Source: Dolomedes plantarius (Eukaryota; Arthropoda; Arachnida; Araneae; Dolomedidae). From it: a stretch of DNA of 64,000 nt. Position 1 is the first letter of the stretch. Each line of letters opens with the position of its first letter. The notes under the pieces are model-generated. The model was not told the DNA's origin and searched no databases. It saw only the letters and a list, made by a program, of their open reading frames with translations. Both the position numbers and the translations under genes were made by a program. The stretch lies in assembly GCA_907164885.2 (NCBI GenBank), contig OU015499.1, positions 164,881,629 through 164,945,628 on the forward strand, written 5' to 3'. Below are positions 54,791-64,000 of the stretch, piece after piece.

Positions 54791-56204
54791 ATGACAGATA
54801 GTTCAAATTCTACTTCACTATCCCATTGAAATAATATTTAATGGAATAATAGCTATTAATTTATGAAAAAGTAGAAAATTAACTAAATGTAAAATAGAAA
54901 AGTAAATAAAAGATAATTATATTTCACTGCCCTTCAAAAATGTCCAATTATAACACAATTTCCTTAGCAATACAAAAACAAACAAAAGTGAAAACAGTAT
55001 GTGACTCTCACAGAAATATTCCAGAGTTTCAACAGTAATCCGTATACTGGGAATTAACCTACTAGAAAAGGATTAATGAAAAAAAGAAAACTAAAAGAGA
55101 ATTATTAGAAAATTAACTTTAAATAACTCCAAATAACTACGAAATAACAAATCCAGGCATTCACTTACCTTGGACATCTAGAATTAACATCCAATAGGTG
55201 CGTATGCGCAGTTCTTATGAATGATTGATTCCATCGTCTGGAGATGAAATATTATTTAAAAACTGTATTTATTTAGAATTATTTTAAAGCTTCCAAACTT
55301 ATCTTAGAATTATCTTAAGGCTTCAAAACATAAGTATACCAAGTTTCAACCAGATTCGTCAAGAAATGTAGATTTGTATACGTTACATACATACATACAT
55401 ACATAGACACTTTGCTCTATTTATATAGATAGATATATGTTTTGCCCCGTAAAATAGAAATATATTTATTGTATTATTTTAGTCCTTTTTGTTAAAAAAA
55501 TATGTTAAAAGCTGAATGCTTCAAAGGAAATATATTTTTCAAAATATTAATATGTTTACATTCGAATCCTTTTAAGTTAGATTCTCCTCATGGTTCCAAT
55601 TCTTTAGAAATGTGTCCAACTTATAGATTTCGTTATGCATTATTGGTACTATAGCTTTTTGAAGTAAATGCCTTGAACTCGGAACAATATCCACCCTCCT
55701 GGAAATAATATTTAATATGTAATAACTACTTTTTTACATTATAATATACCTAACTGGTTTAATATTGTCAAATGATTAACATATTTCATTTTAATGTAAC
55801 TAAATATACTCTAATTTTTTATATTATCAGTTTCACTTTTCATTTACTTAAATTCAAGTTGAATACATTTAAAATTAATGCATCTTCCCCTCAAAAATGT
55901 GGAGAATAGAATAAACAAACTGAAAAACTTTGCTCACCATATTTATATATATAATAAAAAAACACCTTAATTTACCAATAAATATTTTTATGTGCTATGA
56001 AAGCAATAATTTTTTTTTGTTAATTTGATTTTAAAAAGACTCATGTTTTTTAATTTCTTAATCTCACATATTCCATACAATATTTATGTTTAACCATACG
56101 TTGCTCTTACGTTTAGCTTCATCTCTATATTTTGACCCTTTCAACATAACGATTATGTTAATGAATGTGTGAAAAATAACATGTTTGGTTATATTAGTTG
56201 TTTG

Positions 56205-58984
56205 AAAACAACTGATCTTGCATTTATGGTGCGTGGAGCCCTAATTGCAGATTTCTATTAATTTTTACGTTTGTCAGTGGCTTCTACCTATACTTTATTT
56301 TTTTCTTTTCTAAGGAATCTTGCTTTATGGTGCGTGGAACTCTTAATTGCAGATTTCTATTAATTCTTTTGTTTGTCAATGCCTTCTAGCTATACTTTAA
56401 TATTTTTGCTACAAAATCTTGCATTTATGGAGACATTTATTATGCAGATATTAATTATGGAGATGTTTATTGCTACAGAATCTTGCATTTATGGTGTGTG
56501 GAGCCCTAATTGCAGATTTTTATTAATTTTTACGTTTGTCAGGGTGTTTTACCTATATTTTAATACAGGGGTGTCCAGCCCGCGGGCCGCATGCGGCCCA
56601 AAAAGAGAGAGAGAGCTCAAAGCGAAAAAAAAAATTAATAGCCTGCTTTGATATAAAAAGTAATGCGGAAAAGGAAAAAAATGGACCATGTTATGCAAAT
56701 CATCTTCAAAATGGTGAATTTTATGAAGGCTTGGGGATTGATTCGTAGCCAGTTTCAGGAATTTCTTAAAAGCTTGGATGCTGAATATGGCGATACTTTT
56801 AAGAAATAAGGTAGCTCAGTGGAGAAAATATTAAAAAGGTTTTATAGCCTACTTGATGATATCAAATTGTTTATGACATTGAAAAGTAATCTGTGCCAGA
56901 ACTTTGTGATAACTGGCTTGCAGATTTAGCAGATTTTGATAGATCTGAATGCCCATTTAAATGACACAAATACCCGTCACTTCATGGATTATACTTCAGT
57001 GCAAAATCCATGAAGTTGAAATTATGGCAAGCCAAATTAAATGTTAATTTTTTTTTTGCATTTCGAGACGCTGACCAAGCACAATTCTAAAAATGTTACA
57101 AAATACGCAGCCCTACTTTCCGATTTAGTACAAGAATTTAAAATTGATTTCACGACTTTTGGGAAAATAAATAATTATTTTTTGCATGTTTTCTACTCTA
57201 TTTACAGTCGATATAGATATAATGCTAGCAAATTGTCAAATGGAATGCATAGAGTTGTAATCTGACATCTAACTTAAAGAGAAATTCAATCGAGTCTCTT
57301 TGTTGTACTCATAAATGATACCTTCCCAGATATAAATATCCTTCACTGCATAGTCAAGCGTTATTCTGGTCATAAACGTTTGGAAGCACGTACGTCTGTG
57401 AACAACTATTTTTAAGAGTGAAGCACACTAAGAGTCAAATTAGAACCAAAATTTATTCGTTGTTTTTTAGTATTGATGTGTATGACATTTCTCATCCCTT
57501 TTTTATACTATGTTATTTATAATGTGTTTAACTTTTCATGCAGAGTTCACAAGGCAAAAGACAATATGACATTTTTACTTTTCAGCTTTTAGTGATGAAA
57601 GGCTGAATCTATCTAAATTCTGAGATGTGTATAACATTTCACATGTTTTTTTCCTATGTTATTTATACTGTGTTTAGATTTTAAGTTGACTTTGGTTAAC
57701 AAACATTCATATTGAACCCCGAATCAAGAAACGAGAAACATGGTTTATGAAGGTACTTGAGATAATATTTGGATCAGTTTAATTTAACAGAGATTTATAT
57801 GGAGTTTAATAAGGACAGGATGTTTCTATTATTGCTACAGAATCTTGCATTTATGGTGCGTGTAGCCCAAATTGCAGATTTCTGTTAATTTTTTCATCAG
57901 TCGGTGCCTTTAACCAATACTTTAATACTTTATTTATATATTTTTTGGCTACAGAATCCTGCATTTATGGAGGTATTTATATGGACAATTAGACATTTTT
58001 ACTTTTAAGCTTTTAGTGATTTATTATAAATGTATATATTTTATGATATTTATACTGTTATTAAATCTATGTTATTTATACTGTGTTTAGTTTTTAAATT
58101 AATTTTTGTTAACAAACATTAGACAATTTGACATTTTTAATTTAAACTTTTAGTGGTAGAATAATAATGAAAAGCTGAATCTACTAAAATTCTGAGATGT
58201 GTATAACATTTCACATTTTTTTAAAAAAATGTTATTTATGCTGTGGTTATTTTTTTAATCAATTTTGTTTAACAAACATTTGAAAAAATGACATTTTTAC
58301 TTTTCAGCTTTACTTTTTAAAACTCTTTACTTTCCAAGAGACAATTTCACATTTTTTCCTTTTCAGCTTTTAGTGGTTTATTATAAATGTATATATTTTA
58401 TGTTTTACTTTTCAGCTTCTTTTGCTCCAAAGATGAAAGGTTAAATCTAGATGAATTCTGAGAAGTTAATTATAAATTTATATATTTTTATATTGGATTT
58501 TTTTTTATTATTTGGGTGTATAACATTTCACATGCTTATTTTTCTATGTTAATTATACTGTGTTTAGTTTTTAAATTGATTTTGGTTAACAAACATTCGA
58601 CAAATTGACATTTTTACTTTCCAAAAGACAATTTGACATTTTTCCTTTTCAGCTTTTAGTGGTTTATTATAAATGTATGTATATTTTATGTTTTACTTAT
58701 CAGTTTTTTTGCTCCAAAGATAGAAGGTTAAATCTTGCTAAATTGTTTATTTTTCAAATTGATTTTGGTTAACAAACATTCCACAATTTGACATTTTTAC
58801 TTTACAGCTTTTAGTGGTACAATGATGAAAGAATGCATCTACCAAAATACTGAGATATGTATAACATTTCACATGCTTTTTTTTGGGGGGGGGGCTATGT
58901 AATTTATACTGTGTTAAGTTTTTAAATTGATTTTGGTTAACAAACCTTCTTAAAATTCCGGGCAACACCGGGTACTTCAGCTAG
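56205..58984 (+). mobile_element. Helitron-like repeat region with 3' terminus at 58984
   Basis: CCGGGCAACACCGGGTACTTCAGCTAG followed by T (58958-58984) is a Helitron 3' end, with the CTAG terminus and a GC-rich stem. The interior is a mosaic of repeated modules. AATCTTGC(A)TTTATGG and AATTGCAGATTTCTATTAA recur at about 56213, 56317, 56477 and 57838. GACATTTTTACTTTTCAGC and TTTTAAATTGATTTTGGTTAAC recur at least six times from 57560 to 58945. The 5' TC end was not located. No Rep/helicase coding sequence. Confidence 0.7.
56566..57490 (+). pseudogene. hAT transposon of GTF2IRD2-like type, heavily decayed
   Basis: CAGGGGTGTCCAGCCCGCGG at 56566 is the typical 5' terminus of this hAT type. Broken frames then give LKRFYSLLDDIKLFMTLK (about 56835), LNAHLND (about 56945), FHFETLTKHNSKNVTKYA and ALLSDLVQEFKIDF (57055-57155), and CEQLFLRVKHTKSQIRTKI near 57405-57460, the hAT dimerisation box. 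Five or more frame changes and many stops make it inactive. A 3' TIR was not found, so the end is approximate. It was inserted into the repeat-rich region that ends in a Helitron terminus. Confidence 0.85.
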
Positions 58985-59222
<238 letters not shown>

Positions 59223-59223
59223 T

Positions 59224-62169
59224 ACGGGCTTAAAACCAAAATTGATGATCTGAGGGACTCTCTTATTGATAATTCTATGGATTTGGTTTTTGTACAGGAA
59301 GTTAAAAACCGTCAATACATATATTTTGAAATTCAAAATTATAATCTAATCCACTCACCGCGAGTTGATAGCGATAATAATACCCTTCCCTATGCAGGTG
59401 CGGCAATCTATATCAGACGTAACGTTAAATAGGACCATATACCTAGCCTTAATTTAAACATCTACATCTTCTCCATAGAGATACGAGCATATGCGATTTA
59501 CCCGGGTGCAAATTGCATTTGCTTTTCAAGGTATTTGGTTTCGACTCGACTTTTACCCAGTTGCTTGTTTGATTGAATCTATATTTAAGTTGCTACGTCG
59601 ATTCTTGGACAGCCCGTGAAAGAAAACTACTGCATCAATTTACTTCATTTTAGTGTTAAATGAAAGATGTTAATCTATAGATGTGTTAAATTTGGTTTTT
59701 ATAACCGCAATTTCTATCAATTAGCGATAAATTTTAATTAAATGTTTCTTTCTGCGAATGCTTAGTGACGGGTTTTAATCAGGCTTTAGATACTGAGCAC
59801 GAGGCCGCAAATACATGTTAATTTGTTTATTCCGAGAAATTAATTTAGCTCTCTTTCTCTCTCTGCCATTTTTATTTTTAATTATGCTTGTGAGATTTCG
59901 AATTAAACCTAACAGAAATTGTTTATTTCGCGCTGTTTCGACGAAGCGCCATATTTCTCTTTATTGTGTACTATAGTAAATTTTCAAGTGTAATTCTCTA
60001 TTCTCAGTATTATGATTTTCAACATTTTACTGAGTTATAGCATTTCTGAGTACACATACCAAGTTTTTAGTTTGTCGTCGAGTAACCCTATTTCTTTTGA
60101 TTGGGTTCAATAGTAATATTTTAAACTGTATTTCTTTTTTCTTAATAATATCATATTAAACATTTGGCAATGATGTGTAGCGATAAATTTGTGTATTAGT
60201 ACTTTTATTTACGATCCAGCCGTCATGTTTTGAAAGGTACCTACTAGTGCTTTATTTAAATTTTCGAGAGGAAAAGTATGAATGTGTTGTGGATGATGCG
60301 GGATTCATGTTCCTAAACGATGGCACTCCAACTCACTCATCGTACAGCTACAACACCTCTGAAGCCCTCGATATTTCTGTAGTAAGTCCTCTCATTTTCC
60401 CCAGTTGCACCTGGACACTTTTAAACAATGTTGGAAGCGATCGCTCTCCACTTTTATTTGAGATAAAGAAACAGTGTACTCTTTTCAAACGCAGAAAATA
60501 TCGGAACTTTGGTTGATCGGACTGGAAATCTTTCGGTAGTCTTTTTGATACACTGACAGAATTCGAGACTTATTTAAGTGACATTGACTCCAACTGGCTT
60601 TCCTTCAAGAACATACTCTTTAATGCAGCAAAAAAGACTATACCTAGGGGGAGTGTAAAGCATTACCCTCAATGATTTCTTTTATCACAATCCCCCACTT
60701 TTGCAGCCTTTATTTCAGAAAAGAGAGAAACTGCGTCAAGAATTGAACAACGTCAACATAAACCAATATCAAATATATCTGAACAAAAGCAACGAAGAAA
60801 TAAAGCGGACTTATATTTTGTTAAAGAGGAGAAAGTAGATGAATCTGTGTGAAGGACTAGATGCTAGATTTTCCGTCTCGAAACTGTGGAACTAGACAAA
60901 AAAAACATCAACAGAGACAAACCACAGAAGGAGAAATTCAATACTATCCTGGATCAGAATGTGCACATCCCCAAAGGCGAAAAGTATGCGGCCGACTTGT
61001 TTGGCGAGCACTATCAGATAACTAGTGAGTTGACTTTTACTGATGAAGATAGGAAAATACAGAAAGGTCTAGAAACCTCGCCCGTGGCTATCGCAGTTTT
61101 ATCTAAGGCAATTCTCTTTTTAGTAAAACCTTCTTTTTCCATGAACTGGAAGAGGCAATGGAAAATATCGACTTGACCAAATCTCCTGCACCCGATGGCA
61201 TCCATGGCCAGATGATTAGTATCTTGGCACTCGTAGAAGACAGAGATTTCTGGACATCATAAATAAATCTCAGAATCTCGGGCGCCTACCGAGAGTGGAA
61301 AAGGGCCATTATCATCCCCATCAAAAAACCGGGCCAAGTGGATGGATCTCCTGGGAGTTATAGACCCATCACTTTGATTAGTATTTCATGCGTGGTCATG
61401 GAAAAAATGGTCTTGAGACGTTTATTCTTTCACCTTGACACCGACGAACTCTTTCGAGGAGAACAGCACGGTTTTAGAAGAGGTCACTGCACCACTGATC
61501 AAATTCTTTATCTTTGCCAGAGAATCAGAGATGCCCATAACTTACGCCCTATCAATCATACTTTGGCTTCTTTTCTGGAACTACCTAAAGCCTTCGACGG
61601 GCATGGAAAAGTAAATTGGTTGTTAATATTTAAAAAGATTTGATCATCAAAGGAAAAGCTTTGTCTTCGATCTCTGATTTTTTGAGGAACAGACTGGTCA
61701 GACTGAAGCTTAATACTATGTCAAACAGCTTTAAGTTGAGTCAAGGCGTTCCCCTGAGTTCCGTGTTGAGGCCTAACCTCAACCTCTCTGTACATGGCTG
61801 GTGTTGATAGGATTATATCAGAGAGATGTGAGGTTTGTCTTTTCGCAGATGATATTGCCCTCTGGAGCTCTGGCTCTGATGCACATAAAATTGAGTCGAA
61901 TATTAATTATACCCTCTCAGATATGTGAAAATTTTCTAAAGACCACAAATTAACTTTTAATCCATTGTAAGCTTTTTTTATCCCCAACAAGCGGTCGTAC
62001 AATTATCAACCAAGTGTTTTTATGAATGATCTACCTCTCGCGTTTGAGAGACATCATAAATACTTGGGTTTTATTCTCCACTCTGAATTTACTAGTAACA
62101 GACACGTGGGAGAACTGGTTTTGAAGAGTAGAAAACGACTTAACATCCTTAAGCATATCTCGGAACGGG
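59224..62169 (+). mobile_element. Second non-LTR retrotransposon (Jockey/I-like), decayed
   Basis: The endonuclease start is missing; it opens [24 protein letters not shown] and later LPYAGAAIYIRR. After an unrelated stretch (about 59485-60235) the endonuclease resumes: DDAGFMFLNDGTPTHSSYSY, EALDISVVSP, NNVGSDRSPLL. The reverse transcriptase covers 60700-62165: LTKSPAPDGIHGQM, SYRPITLISIS, EQHGFRRGHCTTDQ, LSQGVP, FADDIALWSS (61841-61870, intact catalytic aspartates) and FERHHKYLGF. At KRLNILKHISER (62165) it is cut by an LTR element. Many stops and frame changes. It belongs to a different family from the LINE at 43.8 kb. Confidence 0.88.
59485..60235. other. Unassigned stretch replacing the middle of the LINE endonuclease
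   Basis: The LINE frame stops at NIYIFSIEI and resumes at about 60280. The central endonuclease motifs (the GDFN box) are missing, so this is not a simple insertion. It is AT-rich with a CTCTCTTTCTCTCTCTGCC run at 59844 and no TIR or repeat partner in the window. Confidence 0.5.
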
Positions 62170-62375
62170 TGTTGCGTCATCCTACCTCCTCACTAGACGG
62201 CGCTTCTAACGCGCGCCGGAAGCATATAATGTAACTGTAACTTTTAGTTAGTTAGTTAGCTCTTCAGAATGTCAGTTGCTGTGTGGTGTTGTGTGCGTTC
62301 GTCCATTAAAGTGTTTTAAAGGAAATCAAGTCGTTTTTACTCGTTGCTCTAAAGAAATATTTCCGACATATAACA
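62170..62375 (+). mobile_element. 5' LTR of a BEL/Pao-type retrotransposon, 206 bp
   Basis: It starts TGTTGCGTCATCC right after LINE sequence and ends ACATATAACA, giving TGTT...AACA ends. A TATAATG box is at 62224. A primer-binding site follows two bases later. The LTR is short but within the range for these elements. The second LTR and the rest of the element lie beyond the window. Confidence 0.8.
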
Positions 62376-62377
62376 TC

Positions 62378-62390
62378 TGGCGCCCAACGT
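62378..62390 (+). promoter_or_regulatory. Primer-binding site, tRNA-Lys type
   Basis: TGGCGCCCAACGT matches the first 13 bases of the tRNA-Lys(CUU)-complementary site used by several retroelements. It lies two bases after the LTR end, the expected position. Confidence 0.75.
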
Positions 62391-62410
62391 AAAATTCAAC
62401 CCAATTTGAA

Positions 62411-63439
62411 ATGGCGAACATTTTAATTCTAGAACGAAAAGTTCTTCGGTCTACTGTCACGAAGACAATTACCGAATTAGATGCGTGCATAACTGCACAG
62501 AATGTTGCTTCTGCTACTCAGGCATTTGCTAAGCTTGAAGAGAAAATGCTACGGTTGCTATCCAAGGATGAGGAGATTGTCCAGTCCCATTTGTCGCAAA
62601 GCGAAAGTACTATGGAGGAGGGTGAGGTGGCAAAGCTCGATTCAGTTTTAAAACAGGAATTCGAGAGAGCAGAAACGTATCGAGACAATTTTACGTGTGC
62701 CAAAACACGGTATTTAGATTTTTTAAAGCCTTCCAACAACACCGTGCCACTGATGAACGTTGCTTCCAGGTCGTCTGAATTTTTAAATTTGAATTTACCA
62801 AAGTTGATGCTCACAGAATTTGATGGTAGTCCTAAAAATTGGTTTTCGTTTTGGTCAATGTTCCAGAAAATTGATGGAGATCCGAAAATCGAGGACGACG
62901 TGAAACTCGCTTATTTAATGCAAACTACCACAGGTAGGGCTTTTGATTTTGTTCAAACCTATCAAGTGTCTAAAAGTGATTACAAAACTGTCATCACAAA
63001 TTTAAAAGCGCGTTTCGCAGATGACAGAGTTCTTATTGAACTATATGTTCGTGAACTCTTAAATTTAGTTTTAAATCCTACACATAATTTGTCTTTTACT
63101 GATTTAGTTGATCAATTAGATGCGCGATTACGTTGCTTAGAAAATTTAGGTGTAACTAAAGAAAAATACGCATGCATGCTTTACCCACTTGTTGAAGCTT
63201 CCATTCCTGAAAATATTTTAATTGCTTGGGAGAGAGAAAGAAATTCCATTTCTCGTTCCAGTGATTCAAAAACGAATGACCTGGAACTTTTGATTCGGTT
63301 TTTGAAAACAGAGGTTTTAAGCGCTGAACGATTACGAGTTGCGAAAAATTTCTGCTCTGAAGGGGGTAAAAATAAGAAGACTGGAAATGGGAGAGTAGAT
63401 AGTGATAAATTTTACCTGTCGCGACAGCTGCAACTCTAG
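62411..63439 (+). CDS. BEL/Pao gag protein (DUF1759)
   Basis: The ATG at 62411 lies 20 bases after the primer site. The 342-residue frame has an N-terminal helical part (about 1-130), then the DUF1759 gag core starting LPKLMLTEFDGSPKNWFSFW (about residue 134) through YQVSKSDYKTVITNLKARFA and LVEASIPENILIAWE. This is the structural protein that packages element RNA. The frame ends at TAG 63437-63439. The coding continuation (zinc knuckles and protease) is open in the -1 frame from about 63412. BEL/Pao elements usually have one gag-pol frame, so this is either a one-base change or a frameshift site (AAATTTTA at 63407-63414). Confidence 0.88.
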   Translation: MANILILERKVLRSTVTKTITELDACITAQNVASATQAFAKLEEKMLRLLSKDEEIVQSHLSQSESTMEEGEVAKLDSVLKQEFERAETYRDNFTCAKTRYLDFLKPSNNTVPLMNVASRSSEFLNLNLPKLMLTEFDGSPKNWFSFWSMFQKIDGDPKIEDDVKLAYLMQTTTGRAFDFVQTYQVSKSDYKTVITNLKARFADDRVLIELYVRELLNLVLNPTHNLSFTDLVDQLDARLRCLENLGVTKEKYACMLYPLVEASIPENILIAWERERNSISRSSDSKTNDLELLIRFLKTEVLSAERLRVAKNFCSEGGKNKKTGNGRVDSDKFYLSRQLQL

Positions 63440-64000
63440 TAAGTCACCATAATAAAAATGAAAAACGCGCTTTTAGTGAGTTTTGTTTGTTTTGTTCTAA
63501 AAAGAATTCGCATAGAAGTAGCGATTGTTTTGTGGCTCAAAAAATGACTTATCAGGAAAGAAAAGATCAAGTGATAAAAATGAAAGGATGCTTCGCGTGT
63601 CTTAGAATTAATTGTCGAGCCGATAAATGTCATATGAGTGTGCTTTGTGTAATTTGCTCCAGGAGACATTTTCCGATTTTATGTCCTAGTTTAAAACAAG
63701 ATAATGAAAATGATTCTTCCCCGGCGGGCAAAACAGGAAGTGTTGCGAGCAATAGCTCGTCAGGTTCTACCGATGTTTTTTTACAAACACTTAAAATAAG
63801 GGTTTCGGGTCCTTCCAAAACAAGGGTCGTGCGGTGCTTATGCGATTCTGCGAGCCAACGCTCGTATGTTTCTCGAGATCTCGCAGATATTTTAAATTTA
63901 AAAACTGATTATTCTGAATTTCTAAAACATAGTTTATTTGGCGGCATTGAAACGGAAAGAGTCAAACATTCCGCTTTGAAATGTGAGTTGCGGGAAATAC
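63412..64000 (+). CDS. BEL/Pao zinc knuckles and aspartic protease (partial, runs off the window)
   Basis: The frame is open to 64000 and joins the gag frame by a -1 step. Cysteine clusters CLFCSKKNSHRSSDC, CFACLRINCRADKC and CVICSRRHFPILC are the zinc-binding region. TLKIRVSGPS and then VRCLCDSASQRSYVS (about 63830-63870) form the DUF1758 aspartic protease start; the catalytic Asp is in CDS. Reverse transcriptase, RNase H and integrase would lie to the right. No stop is seen in the visible part, suggesting a young copy. Confidence 0.85.

Larger units (their letters stand above)
51257..55436. repeat. Long fold-back structure, 4.2 kb, with Helitron-like outer ends
   Basis: 51257-51680 is inverted at about 55010-55436 (GGAATCAATCATTCATAA with complement; ACTGCGCATGCGCACCTA; GTATACGGATTAC). 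51900-52110 is inverted at 53830-54040 (AGCATACTTTTTTTATAAATTGG with complement). The outer ends read TCTATATGAATAAAGC inward from the left and TCTATATAAATAGAGC inward from the right, like two Helitron 5' ends facing each other. A single-arm relative lies at 15742-16155. A Tc1 element sits near the centre. No own coding sequence. Confidence 0.88.

Overview
The window is AT-rich, repeat-dense arthropod-type nuclear DNA, most likely from a spider. That assignment is an inference. It rests on the C2H2 zinc-finger style ([13 protein letters not shown] linkers) and on the mix of transposons: Helitrons, hAT, Tc1/mariner, Merlin, Harbinger, RTE- and Jockey-type LINEs and a BEL/Pao LTR element. Coding density is very low. 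There is no bacterial organisation, no CRISPR array, and I could support no rRNA or tRNA gene.

The backbone is a pair of paralogous loci. Copy A (about 1-14,805) and copy B (about 28,197-43,767) share three collinear blocks, each ending in a C2H2 zinc-finger gene with matching 3' UTR and poly(A) region. In copy B the middle block (A 1,097-4,578) is inverted. Each copy also carries insertions the other lacks, so the partner serves as an empty-site control. A carries a TIR element (1,919-4,441), a hAT MITE (4,794-5,437), a Helitron (5,689-6,407), an RTE LINE (6,517-10,163) that itself holds a hAT element, and a solo-LTR-like insert (10,382-10,955). B carries a Helitron (36,394-37,203), mariner-like fold-backs, a hAT MITE (39,760-40,193) and a Jockey-type LINE (from 43,768). 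The A zinc-finger gene (10 fingers) looks intact in its last exon, but its 3' UTR holds a young tandem array of about 322-bp zinc-finger-derived units. The B gene (14 fingers, with an internal 4-finger duplication) has a broken N-terminus.

Between the copies, 14.9-16.3 kb holds three possible host exons interrupted by repeats. A minus-strand split Myb/SANT gene (16.4-20.2 kb) then leads into a head-to-head Harbinger-like structure with a complete element at 20,492-24,295. The stretch 24.3-28.2 kb holds only a Merlin transposase remnant and no other supported gene.

From 43.8 kb to the end the window is almost wholly transposons. In order these are the Jockey-type LINE, a hAT transposase (minus), a Merlin element (minus), a 4.2-kb fold-back structure carrying a nearly intact Tc1 element, a Helitron-like repeat region with a decayed GTF2IRD2-like hAT, a long TA microsatellite, a second LINE, and a BEL/Pao LTR element (5' LTR, primer site, gag, start of pol) that runs off the right edge.

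I see no clear new multi-gene system. The most notable signals are the inverted-core segmental duplication with reciprocal empty sites, the zinc-finger-derived satellite in a 3' UTR, the splice-intact Myb/SANT gene beside a Harbinger palindrome, and the fold-back structures.
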